Notes: generated by a model from the letters alone, not told the origin. A stretch of DNA of 64,000 nt from Impatiens glandulifera (GCF_907164915.1 NC_061862.1:119129877-119193876), one strand, 5' to 3'; counted from the first letter of the stretch, positions 46,744 to 59,408 are shown. A program made the numbers and translations.

Positions 46744-47243
46744 TCCATTAAGAAGATTCAACCGTTGGTGTCCTTCTACTACAAATAGATGCTAAAGGAC
46801 AACGACCGAATCACCGGCTACGTTGCTCACTTTTACAATCTTACAAGCTTACTCTTGTACTTACTTATTTCTATCATCTTCCAAGTTTAAGAGAGAAAGA
46901 ATCAATTACTGTCTAGTAGAGAGAATATTGTAAGTTGAACAGAGGTTGTTCTGTTTAACAAAGTGCTAACTAGATCAGTAAACTGTATTTTATTCAAAGA
47001 GTTTACTTTGAACATCCATAAACAACTTTATGTGTTCTTTACTTTCTGTCATTCATCTTTCATTGGTTCAAAGCTTTAAATCCGACGAACACTTCCTCCC
47101 TTGAAACCGTTTCAAGAGTTTGAAGGATTTGTGAATAATAGAAACAAATTTAAAATCTAATAGAGTTAAAATCTAATCGTTAATCTTTAGTTGTTATCAA
47201 TAACCAGACCCCAGTCTCTATTGGTATCAACGATCCTATCATT

Positions 47244-47255
47244 TGGTATCAGAGG
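47244..47255 (+). promoter_or_regulatory. Primer binding site, initiator Met tRNA type
   Basis: TGGTATCAGAGG two bases after the LTR terminus at 47241; it matches the copia consensus TGGTATCAGAGC except for the last base. Confidence 0.9.
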
Positions 47256-47293
47256 ATTTTTATCTATTCTCAAGCCTCTAAAGAACCTGGATC

Positions 47294-48932
47294 ATGTCGA
47301 AAGATGTTAACTCCTCCAAGATTCCCATGTTTTCAAAAGAAAACTACATGGTGTGGAATAAGAGAGTCTGTGCCCATCTTGCTTCCTTGCATGATGACAT
47401 GTGGAGTATTTTCACTGAAGGACCTATCAAGATTGAGAAAGACAAATCCGAATGGACAAATGAAGATAAAAGGAAGAACAATCTCGACAACTTGGCCATG
47501 GACATCTTGTACAGATCACTTGACTACATCATGTTCAACTACATCATATCTTGCGAGTCTACTAAAGAAATTTAGGACAGACTCACTTAACTCAATGAAG
47601 GAAATGCACAAACTAAAGAAAACAAGATTACAGTTGTCACCTAGCAGTTTGACAAATTTAAGATGCGTCATGGAGAGACGATGACTAAGTTTGATGCAAG
47701 ATTCAGTCAGATTGTTACCAGCCTATCTATTATGGGCAAGACCTATAACAAAAGAAAGATTGTTATAAAGGTCATGCGAGCTTTTCCAAGTGAGTGGGAC
47801 ATCAAGATTATGACGATTAGGGAGTCCAAAGACCTCAATAAGATGGAGCTCTTCGACTTGCATGCCGATCAGAAAGCTTATGAGTTTGAGTTGAACTCTA
47901 GAAATGAAGAGTAGAACCCCACATCTATCATCATAACTAAAGTTTTGTGTACTGCCGAGAAGTCACCAGTTTCCATCATAGAAAAGACGTCTACTCAGCA
48001 ACGACGCAATGGCTCTTCTCGTGAACAAATTCAGGAAATACATGAAGAAGACCAACCCTAAATCAAGCTCTTAAAATAATAGAAATGATAAGAAATCTTA
48101 ATCTAAGGCTAACGTTAAGTGTTATATCTATGGTATTTTAGGTCATTACAAGTCGGAGTGCAAGAAGCCGAAGCGTGATGAGAAGAAGAAAGACAATGAA
48201 AATGAGTTAAAGGCCCTCATGGCGGCTGACAGCAAGGCCAAGTGGATGTAAAACGACTCAGATTTTTCATCATCCAGCGATAGTGATGATGAAGAGTTTG
48301 CTTTCTTCATGGCAAGAGAAGAGGAAGATTCAGAGGAATCTGAGGTATTTGATTTCACTTCTGAAAACTTTTTACGAGATGAATTAGTGGTTGCACTAAA
48401 TGACATGGTCTCGAAGTATAAAAAACTATCAGAATCGCAAAACGAAACAAGTTCAAAATCTAAAAATGATGAACCAACTTTTTCTCAAAACTCCGAGCCA
48501 AAAGTTCTTGAAAAAATGAATGAGCTCTCATCTGAGAATGAGACGATCAAGGAAAAGATTCAAACTCTTTCTTTTGAAAACCAACGTTTAACCTATATTG
48601 TTAGTTCTTGGACAAAGTCTGGAGAAGCTGTCAAATATCAGATTAGTTTGTTGAGGCATGCTAGATGTAAATCTGGAATAGGATTTGATAACGATGACTC
48701 TAACAAGTCCTATATGAAATTAAACTCAGTAACTGACAAGATTAAGCCAATAAGATTTGTTAAAGGGAGTTTAACTAATCTTGGAACTAATCCAAGTTGT
48801 GATGATCTAACTTTAAAGGATGAGATAACTTATGTTCCGCCAACTGTTAGCTGGTTGAAACCTAGGTTTAAACCAATGAAGATAACTCAAATATGGATCC
48901 CTAAAGGACTGATTGATCGAGGAACCAAGTGA
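47294..48932 (+). pseudogene. Copia gag with pol missing downstream
   Basis: It starts MSKDVNSSKIPMFSKENY 38 bp after the primer site. The gag core (FKMRHGETMTKFDARFSQIV, about 47660-47720, and KVMRAFPSEWDIK) is clear. Stops fall at 47573, 47635 and 47912, and the frame shifts near 47995. The zinc knuckle near 48120-48160 reads CYIYGILGHYKSEC, so the second Cys is replaced by Tyr. An acidic Ser/Glu/Asp segment, a coiled-coil part (48420-48640) and a C-terminus ending RGTK at 48929 follow. Protease, integrase and RT are absent: an end-of-pol polypurine-like tract follows only 220 bp later, so pol is deleted. Confidence 0.88.
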
Positions 48933-49147
48933 ATGTGGGTACCAAAATATAAAAATACATTTTCATGTAGGTGATACAGGGTACCTGAATGAAGAAAAAG
49001 TGGAGCACACTCTTTTGAGATCATTCTCCAGAAGATTAACAAGTGGCACATTTCCCATCTCCACATACTAAGTGTTTCTTCCTTCAAAATATTTTTGGTC
49101 TTAAGGACCTCAAAACATTTATTTATTCATTCTGTAAATATGCATAA

Positions 49148-49160
49148 ATTGAGGGGGAAA
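49148..49160 (+). promoter_or_regulatory. Internal polypurine-like tract
   Basis: ATTGAGGGGGAAA in the context ATGCATAAATTGAGGGGG, matching 7715-7732. It marks where pol used to end; ORF3 lies a further 800 bp downstream. Confidence 0.5.
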
Positions 49161-49845
49161 TTTAATGTTTAATTTGTTTAAATAGATGAACGCAGACAAA
49201 AGTTTTAATCGGTCTATTAGACGAGGACGTCTAAAAGAAAAGAAAGTACTTAGACATTCATCTTCTTACATAGTCTATGCTTCTAAGGTGAAATGTCTTG
49301 GTTTAAAACCTACGCGGTTATATGTCGAAGTCTAATAAATGTTTAGACATTTATAAGACTAGCGCAGTTAGACGCTAACGTCTAACCAGACACACATCCA
49401 ATACGTGTTGTCCTTGCGTAATTAGACGTCTAAGTCTAATAGACATTTAGACTTCTATAAGACAAGCATGACTAGACGCATGCGTCTAATAGACTCATGC
49501 ATCTAATAGACGCCCATTCGACTTAGATGCCAGAATGTAGAAACAAAAGACACGTCTAACTACGTGTGTAGTTAGAGACTACATCTTCAGACAAATTGAG
49601 GACAACTGTCTTCACGCGCGGTCATTTAATTTTCCCGCTCAAACACTAAAGTAGTCATTTAATGACGACATGAAGACACATTTCTTTCAATGTCAAGGAA
49701 AATGACTAACATACTCTTAAATATTAAGTTATTATTGGGTTAAACCCAATTAATGATCACTACCTTTGGGAAAAAGGCATATAACATTAATTGGTGGGCC
49801 CTTTTCATGAAAAGTGACGGTTAAGACATGTGACTTTTCAGATTC
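49161..49845 (+). other. Spacer with TTAGAC words ahead of ORF3
   Basis: Non-coding. TTAGAC/GTCTAA motifs cluster at about 49215-49570. The rest matches nothing else; like the 7.7-8.4 kb spacer, it ends in a TATA-like box. Confidence 0.6.
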
Positions 49846-49853
49846 TATTTAAG
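49846..49853 (+). promoter_or_regulatory. TATA-like box upstream of ORF3b
   Basis: TATTTAAG, 111 bp before the ATG at 49964, with a CT-rich leader (CATCTTCTTCATCTTTTCTC just before the ATG). It is identical to the box at 12955-12962. Confidence 0.5.
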
Positions 49854-49963
49854 GACATTGTGCATGTGTATAAAGATTTTACGCTCATAGTTTCCTAAGA
49901 ACCCTAGTTTTTCTCTAACTTCTCTTTAAGAAATCGTATTCATCTTCTTCATCTTTTCTCAAA

Positions 49964-52900
49964 ATGACTAAAAAGAAACCCACTCTTGGTCACAACACCT
50001 TGCAGGTGGATTTTGCATCTGTATACACTATTGATCAACAGGATCTTGTTGATATGTTCCGATCTCTAGAGTATTTCTGGTCTTCGAAAGTACCTTGAAG
50101 GACCGTTCATATTCTACGAGAAGGAAGTTATGGTGTTTTTCAAGACGGCGAACATGGTCGGAGATTCCATTACGGAGACTATCAACGCAACTCCTATATC
50201 TTTTAATGAAGCGGCCTATGCTGAGTTTCTTAAACATCCATCGGAGGGTCATACATTCAATCTACCTCTTCCAGCAGAAACCATCTCGAAGATGAAGATT
50301 GTTTTCTCAAATGATGGTTCATCAATCAGGCTAAACGGGAAAAAGAATGTCCTAAAACCGCATTTTAGTCTTTTGAACGATATACTGGCGAAGGTTCTTC
50401 AAGGCAAAGTAGGTTCGTTCGACCTGTATAGCCAAGACCACTTCGACTATATGGCGGCCATCAGCAAAGATATGAAAATCAACTGGGAATCTACATTATA
50501 TTTAATCTATGCCAGTTAGTTTACTCAGGGAACAAGGAGAGTGTGGCTTTCTCAACCCAACTTGGATGGTTTAGTAACATTTGGTTTTGTCTATGGGCGA
50601 GGGTGAGGCTATTAACCTGAGTCGCATATTCACTAGTTTTTCTGTAAAGAGTACTCTTTCAAGGATGAAGTTCTCGAAGGATACGGTTTCTGACTCATCT
50701 AACCAACAAACAGGTGGCCAATCAGTTACTCGATCTAAGCGACAAGTTACTTCTGTTCAGTCTATGGGAGCAAAAAGAACTAAATCGGTGATGGAGTCTA
50801 CGACTAGCATGAATAGCCAAAAGAGCTCTCAAAAGAAGGATTATGGGGTTGTTGACTCAAGGACAAGACTAGGTCTTCCTCCTCTTGTGGCTATTCTCCT
50901 CTAGTCCCTTTCTCCATTCCCTAGCCTGTTGAAGAAACCGACTAAGTCTGATTGTGCTAATGCTGATCCATTTAAGGCATCTAAAGCATCTAAGGCGCCT
51001 AGGGTGTCTAAGCTGTCTAAGAAGTCTACTAAGGTAACTTCTTCTTCATCTCTAGCCTTAGTGCCTGTTATTGATGATCCTATGTTGGAACAAGCTGAAG
51101 GGCCAACTATTGAGCCAGTTGGTCTGAATATTGAAAATATTTATAGGGTTATGTCGTTTGCCCTCCCCAAAGAATCAATAGCGGTTAAGACTACTAATAA
51201 TGTCATGATTACTCCTAAAATAGAGCATGTTATTGCTCAAATTACTGCCGCTATTCTTCCATCTGAATAGGCTCCTCCTCCTTCAAATGTTGAGCCGACT
51301 GATGTCAAACCCAATGTAGCGGGAAATGGTGTTGTGTTTGAACTCCCAAAAGGGGTCTTTCCAAAGCCATTGTCCCCGTTTGAAATTATGAGATCAACAA
51401 GGGGAGCCATGTCATTACTATCTGCGAACCCCTGCGTAATTCTAAACCTAAACCAATTGTGGTTCCTGGAAAAGGAAAGGCAATAGCTATATAATCTTCG
51501 GAGAAGATTTCTGAAGCAAGATGTATTGTCAATCTTGTGATGGAGCAAGTGAAGATGAAGGCTGCTGAGAAGATGAATTTCTTCGACACTTGAGTGAACT
51601 ACAGGTTAGCCACTCAATTTGTGGAGATGATCTCGAAGAAGGAAATTGTGGAAGAGTGGAAGAACTTGTTAAAAATTGAGAAAAGAGTCATGAAATGGGC
51701 TAAAACCGATGAGGTCTCTAAAGCCCTCAAAAGAAAAGACATGGTGGTGGCTTACATCATGGGAAGTCTTATGTTTCATATGATTGAGAAGAGGAAGGCC
51801 AACTTCAATTCGCTCGACAGGGATGCTCCTGCAGAGCAGAATGCTTTGAAGAGGTTGGACATTATCATGAATGGTTATTGTTCTACAATCATTCAAAAGG
51901 TCCACGGAACTGACTCTTCCGGGTTAAGTCTATTTCATGACTTGTCTAGTGAAGACGATCCAATGAAAGTATTTGATGTTAATCAATCCGTTTCAGAAGA
52001 AGATGAGCAAGCTATTGTCCATCTTATTGAGATGACCAACATTTCATTTGAAAAGAAATGGTTATTTGTGTAGTAGATTATTTAACAAACCCAGTCTTTG
52101 GTAAACCTGAAGAAAATCTGGAAGAAGAGGAGGTTATTGCTAAAGCTTTTCATTCTCCCATTCAAAAAAAAAGATACATCATAGATGGATCCTCCTATTA
52201 ATGAAACCGAAGAAGAACCTTTAGTGGGTGAAGGACAATCAGCAAAGATTGCTAATTAGTCTCCAAAATCAACAAATAAGGGAGAACCCTTAGAAGAGGC
52301 AGATTCCGAAAAGATTCTCTCTACTAAGGGGGAACAAGCTGACAAGGAGGAGTCTTCCTCATCCTCATCTTTGGAGGAAAGTCAAATTCCATCGTCCCCT
52401 TCAACAACGATCATAACTCCAGCAGATATCATCGATAAAGTTGTTGATTTACCTCTTCATTCTAAAGGTATTTCAGAACAGATTTATCAAGTATGTACAA
52501 ATATTCTCAATGACAAAGAGCAGTCCAAGGATGCGTCTAATGATCCATATTCTCCTTCTAAAGATAAAGAACTATAGTGTTCTATACAAGTTAATACAAT
52601 GTGTCATTAGCTGCCCATTCCTTAGAAGAAGCTTATCCTGGAGGGCCAAAACTCTATAACTCTATGATGGAGATGATGCACTCCTTATAACAGAATATGT
52701 TGGATATACAGTCCAGAATGGCCAATCTTGAGAAGGGATCTATTTCAAGCAAAAAGAAATGTCTTATATTCTTGCCTCTCAGAAGGAATTGGAGAAGACA
52801 ATGAAGAGAAATACTTATGAATTCAACATTGTTAACACGATATACACAAAGTTTGCGAAGAATCTCCTAAATAGACAATCAGAGAAGATTGCTGAATCCA

Positions 52901-53361
52901 AATCTCTCACCCTAAAGCTTCATCAAAATGTTATGTAAGAAATAAATCTCATACAAGAATAAATGATGGAGATGTCCAACGCAATGAATAGAGTTGAAGT
53001 CGAGCGAATGGAGCAAGTTGATTCCTTTGCAAGGTCTATTCAAGTTACTAAAGAAGTCCAGGCTGCTACTACTAAAGAGAAAGCCATTATTGAAGATGAT
53101 AATTTTAAAAAGGGGGAAGGTAGCTCTAGAGGTGGTATCTCAAGAGGTGTTTCTATAGGAACCCAATCTAAATAAAAATGCAAAGCTTCTGAAGAGATCG
53201 AAGCTGGTTGCAGACCTCCAAAGAAAGGTTCATGTCGTGGAAGCGACAAAGGTGGTGGAAGTGGAGGCGACCGAGGTGCTATCACTCGTTTTGAGGACCT
53301 TTTAACGGGCAACCCCCTTCTAAGAGAAGAAGCTGATCTAAACGTGAAAAGTGAAGGACCA
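49964..53361 (+). pseudogene. ORF3b-like long extra gene
   Basis: About 1130 codons in broken frames. The start MTKKKPTLGHNTLQVDFASV matches the family; the first frameshift is near 50075. 50130-50519 carries the domain (FFKTANMV, LNDILAKVLQGK, INWES). Ser/Lys-rich low-complexity sequence follows (50640-51060, including SKASKAPRVSKLSKKS), then a helical domain at 51594-52073, an acidic Ser-rich part (52260-52580), a coiled coil (about 52740-53110) and a Gly/Arg-rich tail (GGGSGGDRG near 53260) ending at 53361. At least four frame changes and many stops are visible. The tail is shared with the duplicated segment at 23298. The composition suggests a nucleic-acid-binding, oligomeric protein; the function is unknown. 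Confidence 0.65.
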
Positions 53362-54868
53362 TAAATCTCTTTCTTGGCTTTTCATATTTTAAATCTTATG
53401 TTGGAATATTTTCGTGAATCACTTTGATTTCTATCACATTTGATGGGTGTTTACATTGCAATTAACTATCTAAAGAACTTAACCAAACTCACCGTTTTTG
53501 CAGGAAAAGCTAGTAGTAGTCATATTCTCAAATTGGTCGGTCAACCTATATCATAGAAGCGACACAAACTGGAACTCCCTAATTAATCTATCTTCTCAGG
53601 AACAGTCTTAGTAGAAGATTAGTTCGGCTCAACTTTTGAAATCGGTGAAACCTCTCAGAGATCGGTTGTTACTATTCAGTTGTAAGACTGGTCAACCGAT
53701 GTTGAAACATCAAACCGATACGAAGTCTGGTCGGCTCAAATCATTGGCTCAATTCTAAGCGATCGTACAAAATTAATGGGAAGTGCAACAGATCAAATCA
53801 AAGATTTGAAACTGCTGGAAGTTTCCATTTTGATGGAATTGTTCACTTTGGGAATATATAGAAGGATATTTTCAAATATGCAGACTGTGCCATTTCCTCT
53901 TTGATACAAGTCTGTTGATAAACTACATAAAGCAGAAGACTACAAAGTGGTCAGATACCTATTTTGGTATAAGTCCAAGAGTAGCCTCCAAGGAGCAGGT
54001 ACCTGTCAAAACCGCATATCTGATAAAGTCAATAGAAGACAAACTGGTCGGTTGTGTTACTCCTTGGGAAGTATCAACCGCATTTCATGCCATGTAGCTC
54101 CTTTTGACCAACCAATCAGATTCAAGGATTACCATGCAGGTATCCGTTGAAAGAGAAATATGACCATTGTCATATTTCCACTATTTAAGGAGAAACTGAA
54201 GAACAAAAGTAACAATTACACAATCAAGAGATTACGAAGAGAAAAAAAGAATCAAAAAGAAGTTATCAAGTGATACACTATCTTTCATTTATTAACACAA
54301 ACCTATTGTACTTACATTACAATCTGTCCAAAAGTGTATTACAATTCTATTCATTCTTTATAATAGTTGTATGTCTATAACGAGTAGTAAATAAGCCTCG
54401 TTTATTTGAAGTATTGTAAGGTGTGATTGAATATTCTTAGTGAATATCCTTCTCAAGGTTTGAGAAGAAGGGGTGACGTATGAGCTTTATCTACAAACAT
54501 TCATAAATCTTATGTTGTGTTCTTTCTATATTCCATTCATCCTTGTCATCCAATCCGTGTGTGTGTTACTTCATGTTGAAACAAACTACTTCCGCACTTG
54601 AACTTAGTTCAAGAGTTTGTGACAACCTGTGTAGTGTGGAGACCGATATTAATCTTTAACCGGATTAATATCAACCGTTGTGTCTGTGTAAGCGTTCTCC
54701 TCTATCCGGACCCCAGACCTCTATTGGCAATACCTATCCTATCATGGAGCATATTCTCAAATGAGTGTGCTCCAAGTTTCTTCAATACAGCTACCTTGTA
54801 TCACCTCAGATTCCTTAGAATCTTCTTATTCACTTTCCATGAAGCAAGCAACCTCTTCATCATCACTA
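53278..54868 (+). repeat. Chimeric segment (ORF3b end, LTR, gag edge), copy of 23298-24884
   Basis: The left end lies inside the last codons of ORF3b. An LTR-like region with the phrases AACTTAACCAAAC (53475) and GTGACGTATGAGC (54473) ends CCTATCA at 54744, and minus-strand gag follows. The LTR start is not certain; it lies between about 53395 and 53450. The primer site expected after an LTR end is absent at 54745, so this LTR end adjoins foreign sequence. Confidence 0.75.
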
Positions 54869-55855
54869 TCGTTGGATAATGAGTAGTCTGAGTCACTTTG
54901 CATCCACTTGGCCTTGTTGTCAGCTATCATGAGGGCCTTCAGCTCATTTTTGTTGTCCTTCTTCTTCTCATCACGTTTCGGCTTTCTACACTCCGATTTG
55001 TAATGACCTAAAATACCACAGTTAAAGAATTTAACGTTAGATTTAGATTTAAATTTATCATCATTGGTATTATTTGAAGATCTTCAGTTAGAATTGCTCT
55101 TCTTCATGCATTTTCCGAATTTCTTCACGAGAAGAGCTATTGCATCGATGTTGAGTTGTTGAGCAGTTGTCTTTACTTCAGGGGCAAATGGTGACTCCTC
55201 GGCAGTCACCAAAGCCTTGGTTATGATGGAGGATGTGGGGTGCTCTTCTTCATTCCTAGAGTTCAACTCAAACTCATAGGCCTTTAGATCGGCAAGCAAG
55301 TCGAAGAGCTCCATCTTATTGAGATCTTTCGACTTCCTCATCGCCGTTGTGTTGATGTCCCACTCCCTTGTCAAAGCACGCATGACCTTTATAGCAATCT
55401 CTCTGTTACTATAGGTCTTGCCAAAAATATTTAGGGTGGTAACAACCTGGCTGAATGTCGCATCAAACACAGTCATCGTCTCTCCAGGACGCATCTTCAA
55501 GATGTCAAACTATTGGGTGGCAACTGTAATCTTGTTTTCTTTGGTTTGCTTCTTGCCTTCACAGAGTTGAGTGATTCTGTCCCAAATTTCTTTGGCAGAC
55601 TCGCAAGATATGATGTAGTTGAACATGTTGTCCTTAAGGTATATGTACAAGATGTCAATGGCCAAGTTGTCGAGGTTGTTCTTCCTCTTGTCTTTATGTG
55701 TCCACTCAGATTTTTACTTCTCTTTCTTTTTAGGAACTTTTGTGACCACACTCCACATGCAATCGTGTAAGGAGATAAGATGGGCACAAACATGTTTCTT
55801 CCACATCATGTTTAGAAAACATGGGGATCTTGGAGGAGTTAGCATCTTTAGACAT
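54770..55855 (-). pseudogene. Copia gag, minus strand
   Basis: It starts at ATG 55853-55855 (MSKDANSSKIPMFSK), 39 bp from the primer site. It shifts frame near 55805, is open over 55500-55084 (MKMRPGETMTVFDATFSQVV, KVMRALTREWDI, LLADLKAYEFELNSRNEE), and continues into a zinc knuckle near 55040-55000 reading FFNCGILGHYKSEC: here the first Cys is lost, whereas the plus-strand copy at 48120 lost the second. An acidic stretch follows and the gene is cut off near 54770 by the LTR of the chimeric segment. Pol is absent. Confidence 0.85.
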
Positions 55856-55893
55856 GATTTAGGTTCTTTAAAGGCTTGAGAATAGAAAACGAA

Positions 55894-55905
55894 GCTCTAA
55901 TACCA
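55894..55905 (-). promoter_or_regulatory. Primer binding site, Met type
   Basis: TGGTATTAGAGC on the minus strand, two bases beyond the LTR end; one mismatch to TGGTATCAGAGC. Confidence 0.85.
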
Positions 55906-55907
55906 TT

Positions 55908-57494
55908 TGATAGGATCGGTGTTTCCAATAGAGACTAGGATCTGACTATTGATAACAACTTATGACAAACGATTCGATTTTAACTCTATTAGAAGTTAAA
56001 ATCTGTTTCTATTCTTCACAAATCCTTCGAACTCTTGAAACGGTTTCAAGGACGGAACAAGGACGGAAGTGTTCGTCGGATTTGAAGCTTTGAACCAATG
56101 AAAGACGAATGACTGAAAATGAAGAACACAACAGGTTGTTTATGGATATTCGAAGCAAACCCTCCTACATCACCCTTTCTTTCACAACCGGAAGGATTTC
56201 ACTAAACTCTTTGAATCAAATACAATTTACTAAACTAGCTAACACTCTATTTAACAAAACAACCTCTATTCAACCTACAATTTTATCAACAATACCTCTC
56301 AGCTAGACAGTGTTTTGATTCTTTCTCTTTTGAACTTGGAAGATGATGGAAATCACTAAGGCAAGAGTAATTCGTTTATTCGGTAAGATAGTAAGGTGAG
56401 CAAGGTAACCAATAATCTGTCTGTTGTCCTTGAACATCTATTTGTAGTAGAAGGACACCAACAGTCAAATATTCTTCATGGACACGTGGAAAGTATCCAT
56501 TGGAAGGCCGTCCATATTACAAGAGTACATCAGACTCTAAGCAAATGGATCATGGTCGTACGAAACTGGAGGTGCACTGAATATCCTATTTGATATTGTC
56601 TTGTACTGGATAAACCATTGGAAGGACATTTGCGTACGTGGCTTCAGACTACACATGAGTGAGTGGAGTAGAGTAGCAGATAGCATCGTGAGTAGACGTA
56701 TGCTAACTTCAAACGACTGTTGAAGCGAGGCATTAGATGTGCTCCATTAGATTGCCTAGTCTAAGGGAGTTAGACGTCAATGTCTATATACCTGTTCCAT
56801 TAGGCCAACAAGTCTAATGGAGTTAGACTGCAACGTCTAACTACACATCACATTACACTACCACGTCTAATGGCGTTAGACAACAACGTCTAACTACGAA
56901 TCACTTCAAACTTGTCTGAAGGAGTTAGATGCCAACGTCTAACTAAGTATATGTTAGACTTCAACGTATAACCACGTATCTGTTAGACTTCAACGTCTAA
57001 CTACGTATCTATTAGACTTCAACGTCTAACTAAGTATCTTTTAAACTTTAACGTCTAACTACGTATCTGTTAGACTTCAACATCTAACTACGTTTCTGTT
57101 AGACTTCAAATTCTAACTACATATCTATTATACTTCAATGTCTAACTAAGTATCTAATATACTTCAACTTCTAACTATGTATCTATTAGACTTCAACATC
57201 TAACTACGTAATTGTTAGACTTCAACGTCTAACTACGTATTTGTTAGACTTTGATGTCTAACTACGTATCACGTCTAATTAGCCTTCTTAGACCACGTCT
57301 AAGTTAGAAAAGTTGGATGCACCTGCATAGAAACAATTAGACAACTTAGCTTCCTTTATATTTATACATCATCAAAATTCAGTTGTTTAATATTTCATAA
57401 TTTCTGTTTATTTCTAAGTTAATTAAATCTTTAATTCACTTTTCCTAACAATTTCTTATATATTAATTAACTCTTTACTTAATTTTTCCCAACA
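55908..57494 (-). mobile_element. 5' LTR of the minus-strand copia element (1587 bp)
   Basis: On the plus strand it runs from TGATAGGATCGG to TTTTTCCCAACA. It is the same family as 43878-47241 (minus its insertion). The U3 side carries a TTAGAC array at 56.7-57.3 kb, and the U5 side adjoins a primer site and gag. A second LTR-start-like site (TTTTCCTAACAATTTC near 57443) lies inside, another duplicated boundary module. Confidence 0.85.
56700..57310. repeat. TTAGAC/CGTCTAAC hairpin array
   Basis: A regular array with a period of about 35 bp: GTTAGACTTCAACGTCTAACTACGTATCT and close variants. TTAGAC and GTCTAA form stems around TTCAAC-type loops. Confidence 0.9.
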
Positions 57495-57718
57495 GATACA
57501 TCTCACATTGGATGACGTCGTTGTTCATCCAAGTTCTCATCTCACTTTTTCTTGATTACGACAACTCAATTATCATAAACAAACCAATGTACTTTTTTAA
57601 TCTACGTGTTTTTATGTTAGAAGGAGTTGACTCTTGTAGGGTTAAACTAAAATTAAAAAAATAATTGATTTCTAAGAAAATAAAAACAAACTAGAGATTT
57701 TTTGGTTTTTCTAAGAAA

Positions 57719-58450
57719 ATGGCTTTATTGCTAGATGAATGTTTGGAAATGTACATTAATACATTTCATGCATATGCTAGTACATTCACACGTTTAGGTG
57801 CGAATAAAATCTTGATGCTTGCTCATGTCAAGATCAATGAGGAGTTAATGTCCCGTATACAAGAAAGGTGGGTTTCGGAAGAGTGTGTCTACATTGTTGA
57901 TGACAAACTTATTTATCCCACAATTGAGGATTTCTAGGATATCATCCAATCTCAGTTTAAGGAGATCATGTTGTTGGAACCATACAATTCGAGGGATCCA
58001 CGAGAGTTGTTGCATGACATCTTCGGGTAAAGTAGATACTTTGCATCTCAGATCGCCATTGATGAACGTATCTACATGTAGAATTTGAAAAATACCATCT
58101 TATGCGTCCGAGTGAATGTTAGGGACTTTAAATATGACAGACGTATCATGCTAGTGTTGTTGGTCTACTTCTTGGTTTGTCCCGTTGATGGGTAACAAAC
58201 TTCCATTCTCCTTGTTGCTCGCTTAGACACTTCTTGGTATCTAAGACTTCTCATTGGCTTTACACCCTATTCCTATAAAGGATCACCTTTGGTTCTCTAC
58301 TTTTGCATATTGGACAAGTTGATTTTTTTTCCACGTACTTCATTCCCTTATCCATCCTTTGCACTTCTTCAGTTGCAAAGGCTAGAGAATAACAATCCAC
58401 ATTATTCTATTCGACGATTGTCCTCTTTGTATCATTGTTCCATGGTATAA
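57719..58450 (+). pseudogene. Decayed ORF of unknown family, single frame
   Basis: From ATG 57719 one frame stays coding-like for about 240 codons, interrupted only by stops (TAG 57935, TAA 58028, TAG 58079, TAA 58193). The wording (WVSEECVYIVDD, PTIEDF, RDPRELLHDIFG, CVRVNVRDFKYDRRIMLVLL, LLVARLDTSWY) suggests a folded globular protein. It loosely resembles uncharacterised plant proteins encoded upstream of gag in Tat/Ogre elements, but I cannot name a domain with confidence. 57495-57718 before it is non-coding with an A/T-rich leader. Neighbours are a minus-strand LTR on each side. It could be element ORF1 or a captured gene. Confidence 0.5.
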
Positions 58451-59408
58451 TTTTGATACCATTAAATACAATATGGGAAATATCCCTATCATCACTGTGT
58501 TGGGGTTAAAGGAGGTTACTTTTTACGAAACTACCTCTCTATTCAAGTAATTCGGCATGTATAGTGTCATTCCATGGGATGATGTTGTCCCTCGATGCAC
58601 TAATCTCATTTTTGTGTATCTTTATCACACTTATCCATCCTTGTGGGATAGAGCGGTGGAAGTCTAGTTTCTAAGGTATTGAATCAATGCATTTGCTGAA
58701 GCTAGTGTACTTTACCAATCGATCGTCATTGAAGAAGTTTTCGACCTTGTTTCAAAAGATGAAGATGAAGAAGAAAATGATGGGAGGTCCATAGTGATTA
58801 AAGAAGCTCTTCGTTTTATTTTATTTTATGTCATCTTAATATGTATTAGGTTACTACGTGTACAAATCTATTGTGTACATAAGTAATAAGTTACTTTCTG
58901 ATTGTACGAACTACCTTGTTTTAATGTTATAATGCATTTAGAAATGAAGTTTATATTTCTATTATATCACAGGATGTGCATGGTGGACAACATGGGTTGC
59001 CACACCATGAAGAAGGCCACCTCACAATATGACGTGAATGGTTCTTATGAAGGCATGTGTCATGGTGTCATGGTGCTCACAAGATCATCTTTCCTACACC
59101 TCGATGTATTTATAAAAAAAGTCTTCGTGTTGTCCCAGATTTAATACTTATGTTTCTTCTCCAGATCACGAGACGCACGATGTGGATAAATAAATAATGC
59201 TTGTTGAGTTGATGATGCTCGTGATCAAATAGATTTCTCCCTCGGAGTGCACAACATCGATGATGATAGCAGGCTCACCAAGATTACCTATAACCTAAAA
59301 TTTTAGTGTTAGCTTTAACTTCTAGGATCATGTACTGTAATGTACAATCCTCATGTGCATTATTAGGAAAGGAGTCAACAATAGAAGGGGGTGGCCAAGT
59401 ATTGTTAA
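58451..59408. other. No clear gene; coding-like fragments in broken frames
   Basis: Possibly the decayed continuation of the ORF at 57719 up to about 58800 (an acidic KDEDEEENDG-like stretch near 58760), then non-coding DNA. The short frame at 58902-59144 shows no recognisable features. Confidence 0.3.

Larger units (their letters stand above)
43878..47241 (+). mobile_element. 5' LTR of a copia element, split by a nested solo LTR
   Basis: It starts TGTTGGAAAAAATTAAG at 43878 and ends CCTATCA at 47241, directly followed by a Met-type primer site and gag. Removing the insertion and one copy of its duplication (2026 bp) leaves an LTR of about 1338 bp. The U3 carries a short TTAGAC array. A minus-strand relative with the same ends is at 55908-57494. 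Confidence 0.85.
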
